64,000 bases of DNA from Pseudomonadales bacterium (GTDB taxonomy: Bacteria; Pseudomonadota; Gammaproteobacteria; Pseudomonadales; Azotimanducaceae), in contig JADHNI010000007.1 in assembly GCA_016779585.1 (NCBI GenBank), positions 1 to 64,000 of the forward strand, written 5' to 3'. The stretch's first letter is position 1; each line of letters begins with the position of its first letter. The notes beneath the pieces were generated by a model. The model was not told the origin of the DNA and ran no database searches. It was given only the letters and a program-made list of their open reading frames with translations. The translations under genes were made by a program, and so were the position numbers. Shown here one piece after another: positions 61,898-64,000 of the stretch.

Positions 61898-63301
61898 ATG
61901 AAACTGACCATCGACGACTCGGCTGCGATACCGGTTTTTCAACAGATCATTGACCAGATCCACTTCGCAATTTCTGCCGGAGAACTCGAAAGCAACGAAA
62001 AGCTGCCCAGCATCCGGACGGTAGCCAGTGACCTTGGGATCGCACCGAATACAGTGGCCAAGGCTTACCGCCAGCTGGAGTTTCGCGGCCTGATCAGGGC
62101 CCAGGATCGATCCGGGTTTATTGTCGTTTCAGGTGACTCAGACAACCGATACACAGCACGGGGTGTGAGTGCAGATAAAACCGAAGTACATGATGCGGTG
62201 GACCAGCTGGAACAGGGCCTGTTCCCCGGCGCATTCTGCAAGATCACCGAGGACTACCTGTCTGGCGACCCTGCAAAATGCAACGTCATCCACGCAGATG
62301 GTGCTGGCACAAAATCTATCGTGGCCTACCTGTGGTACAAGGAAACCGGCGATGCAGGTGTCTTTCGAGGTATCGCCCAGGACAGCATTGTCATGAACCT
62401 TGATGACCTGCTCTGCGTCGGCGTGGATGGCCGCATACTCATCTCGAACACGATTAATCGCAATGCCCTGAACTGCCCGGGCGAAGTCATCGCTGAACTG
62501 ATCAACGGCACTGAATCATTCCTGCAATCCATGCGCGACCAGGGCGTGAGCCTCTATTCGGGTGGCGGCGAGACGGCAGATGTGGGCGATCTCACAGGCA
62601 CGCTGGTCGTGGACTCTTGTGCGGTCGCGATCATGGACAAGCGCAGCGTGATCACCAATGAGATCAGTGGCGAACTCGTCATCGTTGGCCTGTCTTCAAC
62701 CGGTCAGGCAACTTATGAGGAGAGGGCCAACAGCGGCATGGGCAGCAACGGACTGACCAGCGCCCGCCACGATATGCTTTGCAACCACTATGCGCAGCAA
62801 TACCCGGAAGCTTTCGACTCGAACGTTGATTCGTCGCTGGTTTACTGTGGCCCCTATCGACTGTCAGACCCGTTACCCCGCAGTGAATTCAACGTGGGTG
62901 AGGCCATTCTCTCGCCCACCAGAAGCTATGCACCTGTCATTTACCGGATGCGTGAAACATTCGGCGAAGCAATAAAGGGCGTAGTTCACTGTTCCGGTGG
63001 CGGACAGACGAAGTGTTTACGCTTCGGGCGCGATGTGCATTTCATTAAAGACAACCTGTTTGACGTACCACCGCTGTTCGCAGCCATCCAGGAAGCGTCC
63101 GGCACCAGCTGGCAGGAGATGTACAAGGTTTTCAATATGGGGCACCGAATGGAGGTATACCTGCCGCCAGGCCTGGCCCAGGAGGCTATCGATATTGCTG
63201 CTTGGTTTGGCATTGACGCGCAGATCATCGGCCGAACGGAGCCCGCAACCAGCAATCACCTGACGCTGACCGATGCCAGCGGCTCGCAGCATCGCTACTG
63301 A
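61898..63301 (+). CDS. GntR (YtrA-type) DNA-binding domain fused to a PurM-like AIR synthetase
   Basis: One frame of 467 residues. Residues 1-79 are a YtrA-type winged helix ([42 protein letters not shown], ending GFIVVSG). From about residue 84 it continues as a full PurM-like enzyme: [21 protein letters not shown]/substrate loop DGAGTK (134-139), GGGETADVG (222-230), [20 protein letters not shown] and [14 protein letters not shown] (408-421). This is the AIR-synthetase form common in Bacteroidetes, where canonical HSNG is GSNG. The linker is about five residues. ATG 61898 fits; a TTG at 61847 would run through the operator. PurM closes FGAM to AIR in purine synthesis; here it may act as enzyme, sensor or both. 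Confidence 0.8.
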   Translation: MKLTIDDSAAIPVFQQIIDQIHFAISAGELESNEKLPSIRTVASDLGIAPNTVAKAYRQLEFRGLIRAQDRSGFIVVSGDSDNRYTARGVSADKTEVHDAVDQLEQGLFPGAFCKITEDYLSGDPAKCNVIHADGAGTKSIVAYLWYKETGDAGVFRGIAQDSIVMNLDDLLCVGVDGRILISNTINRNALNCPGEVIAELINGTESFLQSMRDQGVSLYSGGGETADVGDLTGTLVVDSCAVAIMDKRSVITNEISGELVIVGLSSTGQATYEERANSGMGSNGLTSARHDMLCNHYAQQYPEAFDSNVDSSLVYCGPYRLSDPLPRSEFNVGEAILSPTRSYAPVIYRMRETFGEAIKGVVHCSGGGQTKCLRFGRDVHFIKDNLFDVPPLFAAIQEASGTSWQEMYKVFNMGHRMEVYLPPGLAQEAIDIAAWFGIDAQIIGRTEPATSNHLTLTDASGSQHRY

Positions 63302-63353
63302 AAATAATCCGTCACTTCTTTATGCTTGAGGTATCGCAAAAGGAGTGCTGCTC

Positions 63354-64000
63354 ATGGCGCAAACTGAATTCGAAGACTGCCTGCGTATCCTGGTTGAGAA
63401 AGAAGGCTCGGACCTCTACTACAGTACCGGTTGCCCGCCGTCCGCCAAGTTCTACGGAACCCTGAACCAGCTTTCTGATGTACCCTGTGAACCCGGGTAC
63501 ACGGCCAAGATCGCTGACAGCATCATGAATGATGAACAGCGCGCCTATTTTGCGGAATGCCCTGACTTGAACATGGCAATCTCCAGGGAAGGCCTGGGTC
63601 GATACCGGGTTAACATCTTCAAACAACGCGGCGAAGTATCTCTCGTCATACGTCGCCTGGGTGACTCCCTGCCCAACTACAAGGACCTGGGTCTGCCAGC
63701 GGTACTGCCGAAACTCATTATGTCAAAACTCGGGCTCATCCTGTTCGTGGGTGGTACCGGATCCGGTAAATCCACCTCGATGGCGGCACTGATCGACTAC
63801 CGTAACCAGAAATCCAAGGGTCACATCATCACGATTGAAGACCCGGTGGAATTCACACATCCACACAAGGGTTGCGTGGTGAACCAGCGGGAAGTCGGCG
63901 CAGATACCAACTCATGGGAAGAAGCCCTCGCCAGCACATTGCGCCAGGCACCAGATGTCATTCTGATTGGTGAGATTCGTCACATGGAAACCATGGAACA
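63354..64000 (+). CDS. pilU: PilU-like type IV pilus retraction ATPase, partial
   Basis: The frame starts at ATG 63354 behind AAAAGGAG and is still open at the window end (215 codons). Visible are the PAS-like N-terminal domain (LRILVEKEGSDLYYSTGCPPS), Walker A GGTGSGKSTSMAALI, the Asp box IITIEDPVEF, and the start of the His/Walker B region LRQAPDVILIGEIRHMETME. The HMETM stretch and NQREVGADTNSWEEAL resemble PilU more than PilT. It powers pilus retraction at the cytoplasmic side of the inner membrane. The downstream part is missing. Confidence 0.87.
   Translation, partial: MAQTEFEDCLRILVEKEGSDLYYSTGCPPSAKFYGTLNQLSDVPCEPGYTAKIADSIMNDEQRAYFAECPDLNMAISREGLGRYRVNIFKQRGEVSLVIRRLGDSLPNYKDLGLPAVLPKLIMSKLGLILFVGGTGSGKSTSMAALIDYRNQKSKGHIITIEDPVEFTHPHKGCVVNQREVGADTNSWEEALASTLRQAPDVILIGEIRHMETME

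Overview
The window reads as chromosomal DNA of a heterotrophic, probably aquatic, gammaproteobacterium. The evidence is the pepA-holC-valS block with a divergent lptF, a slyX gene, a PilU-type pilus ATPase, a Zur regulon with a histidine-rich TonB receptor, and many lipid, terpenoid or aromatic-type oxidoreductases (cytochrome P450, LLM flavoprotein, SDRs, carotenoid oxygenase). I cannot assign a genus from sequence alone.

Layout. Positions 1-5561 are accessory DNA lying against the 3' end of a tRNA-Leu(CAA): a tyrosine recombinase, a winged-helix/family-A-polymerase-like protein, an IS21 remnant (istB and one terminal end), gene fragments, an RNase H-fold exonuclease and the first codons of an IS481-type transposase. 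The far end of this element is outside the window. Positions 5562-16500 hold housekeeping and small-molecule genes (nitronate monooxygenase, thymidine kinase, carotenoid oxygenase plus methyltransferase, hydrolases, a flavoprotein, HinT), plus an outer-membrane protein gene broken by an in-frame amber codon.

Positions 16513-31753 form a long minus-strand series plus a divergent plus-strand pair built around zinc. zur, merC-like and a COG0523 GTPase overlap one another. They are followed by DUF1826, two damaged DUF3526-type permeases, a LolD/FtsX-type ABC pair whose permease has a histidine-rich loop, and a DUF3299 protein. Three extracellular phosphatase-type genes (PhoX, EEP nuclease/phosphatase, calcineurin-like) follow on the same strand. 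Divergent from zur are a small CxxC secreted protein and a ZnuD-like TonB receptor. Two near-identical Zur-type operators lie at 29084-29100 and 27098-27110.

Positions 31774-51032 carry agmatinase, a PNPOx-fold protein, a plus-strand catabolic run (GH2 glycosidase, P450, SDR, LLM oxidoreductase, Zn-alcohol dehydrogenase), NTF2-like and DUF proteins, an NfeD/slipin pair, MarR, a TauD-type dioxygenase, PlsC, HpaI aldolase, a desaturase and a thioesterase. Positions 51036-58764 are cell-envelope and core genes (lytic transglycosylase, RDD, lptF, pepA, holC, valS). After a cold-shock gene, quinone oxidoreductase and slyX come hisF and hisH without other his genes.

The most unusual object is at 61898-63301: one reading frame joining a YtrA-type GntR DNA-binding domain to a complete PurM (AIR synthetase)-like enzyme. 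It is preceded by an 18-bp near-perfect palindrome (61849-61866) in the divergent promoter it shares with hisHF. A second candidate novelty is the winged-helix/PolA-palm protein of the tRNA-Leu element. Several non-coding structures also stand out: five helically phased decamers at 40151-40200 and a nested hairpin at 49550-49608.
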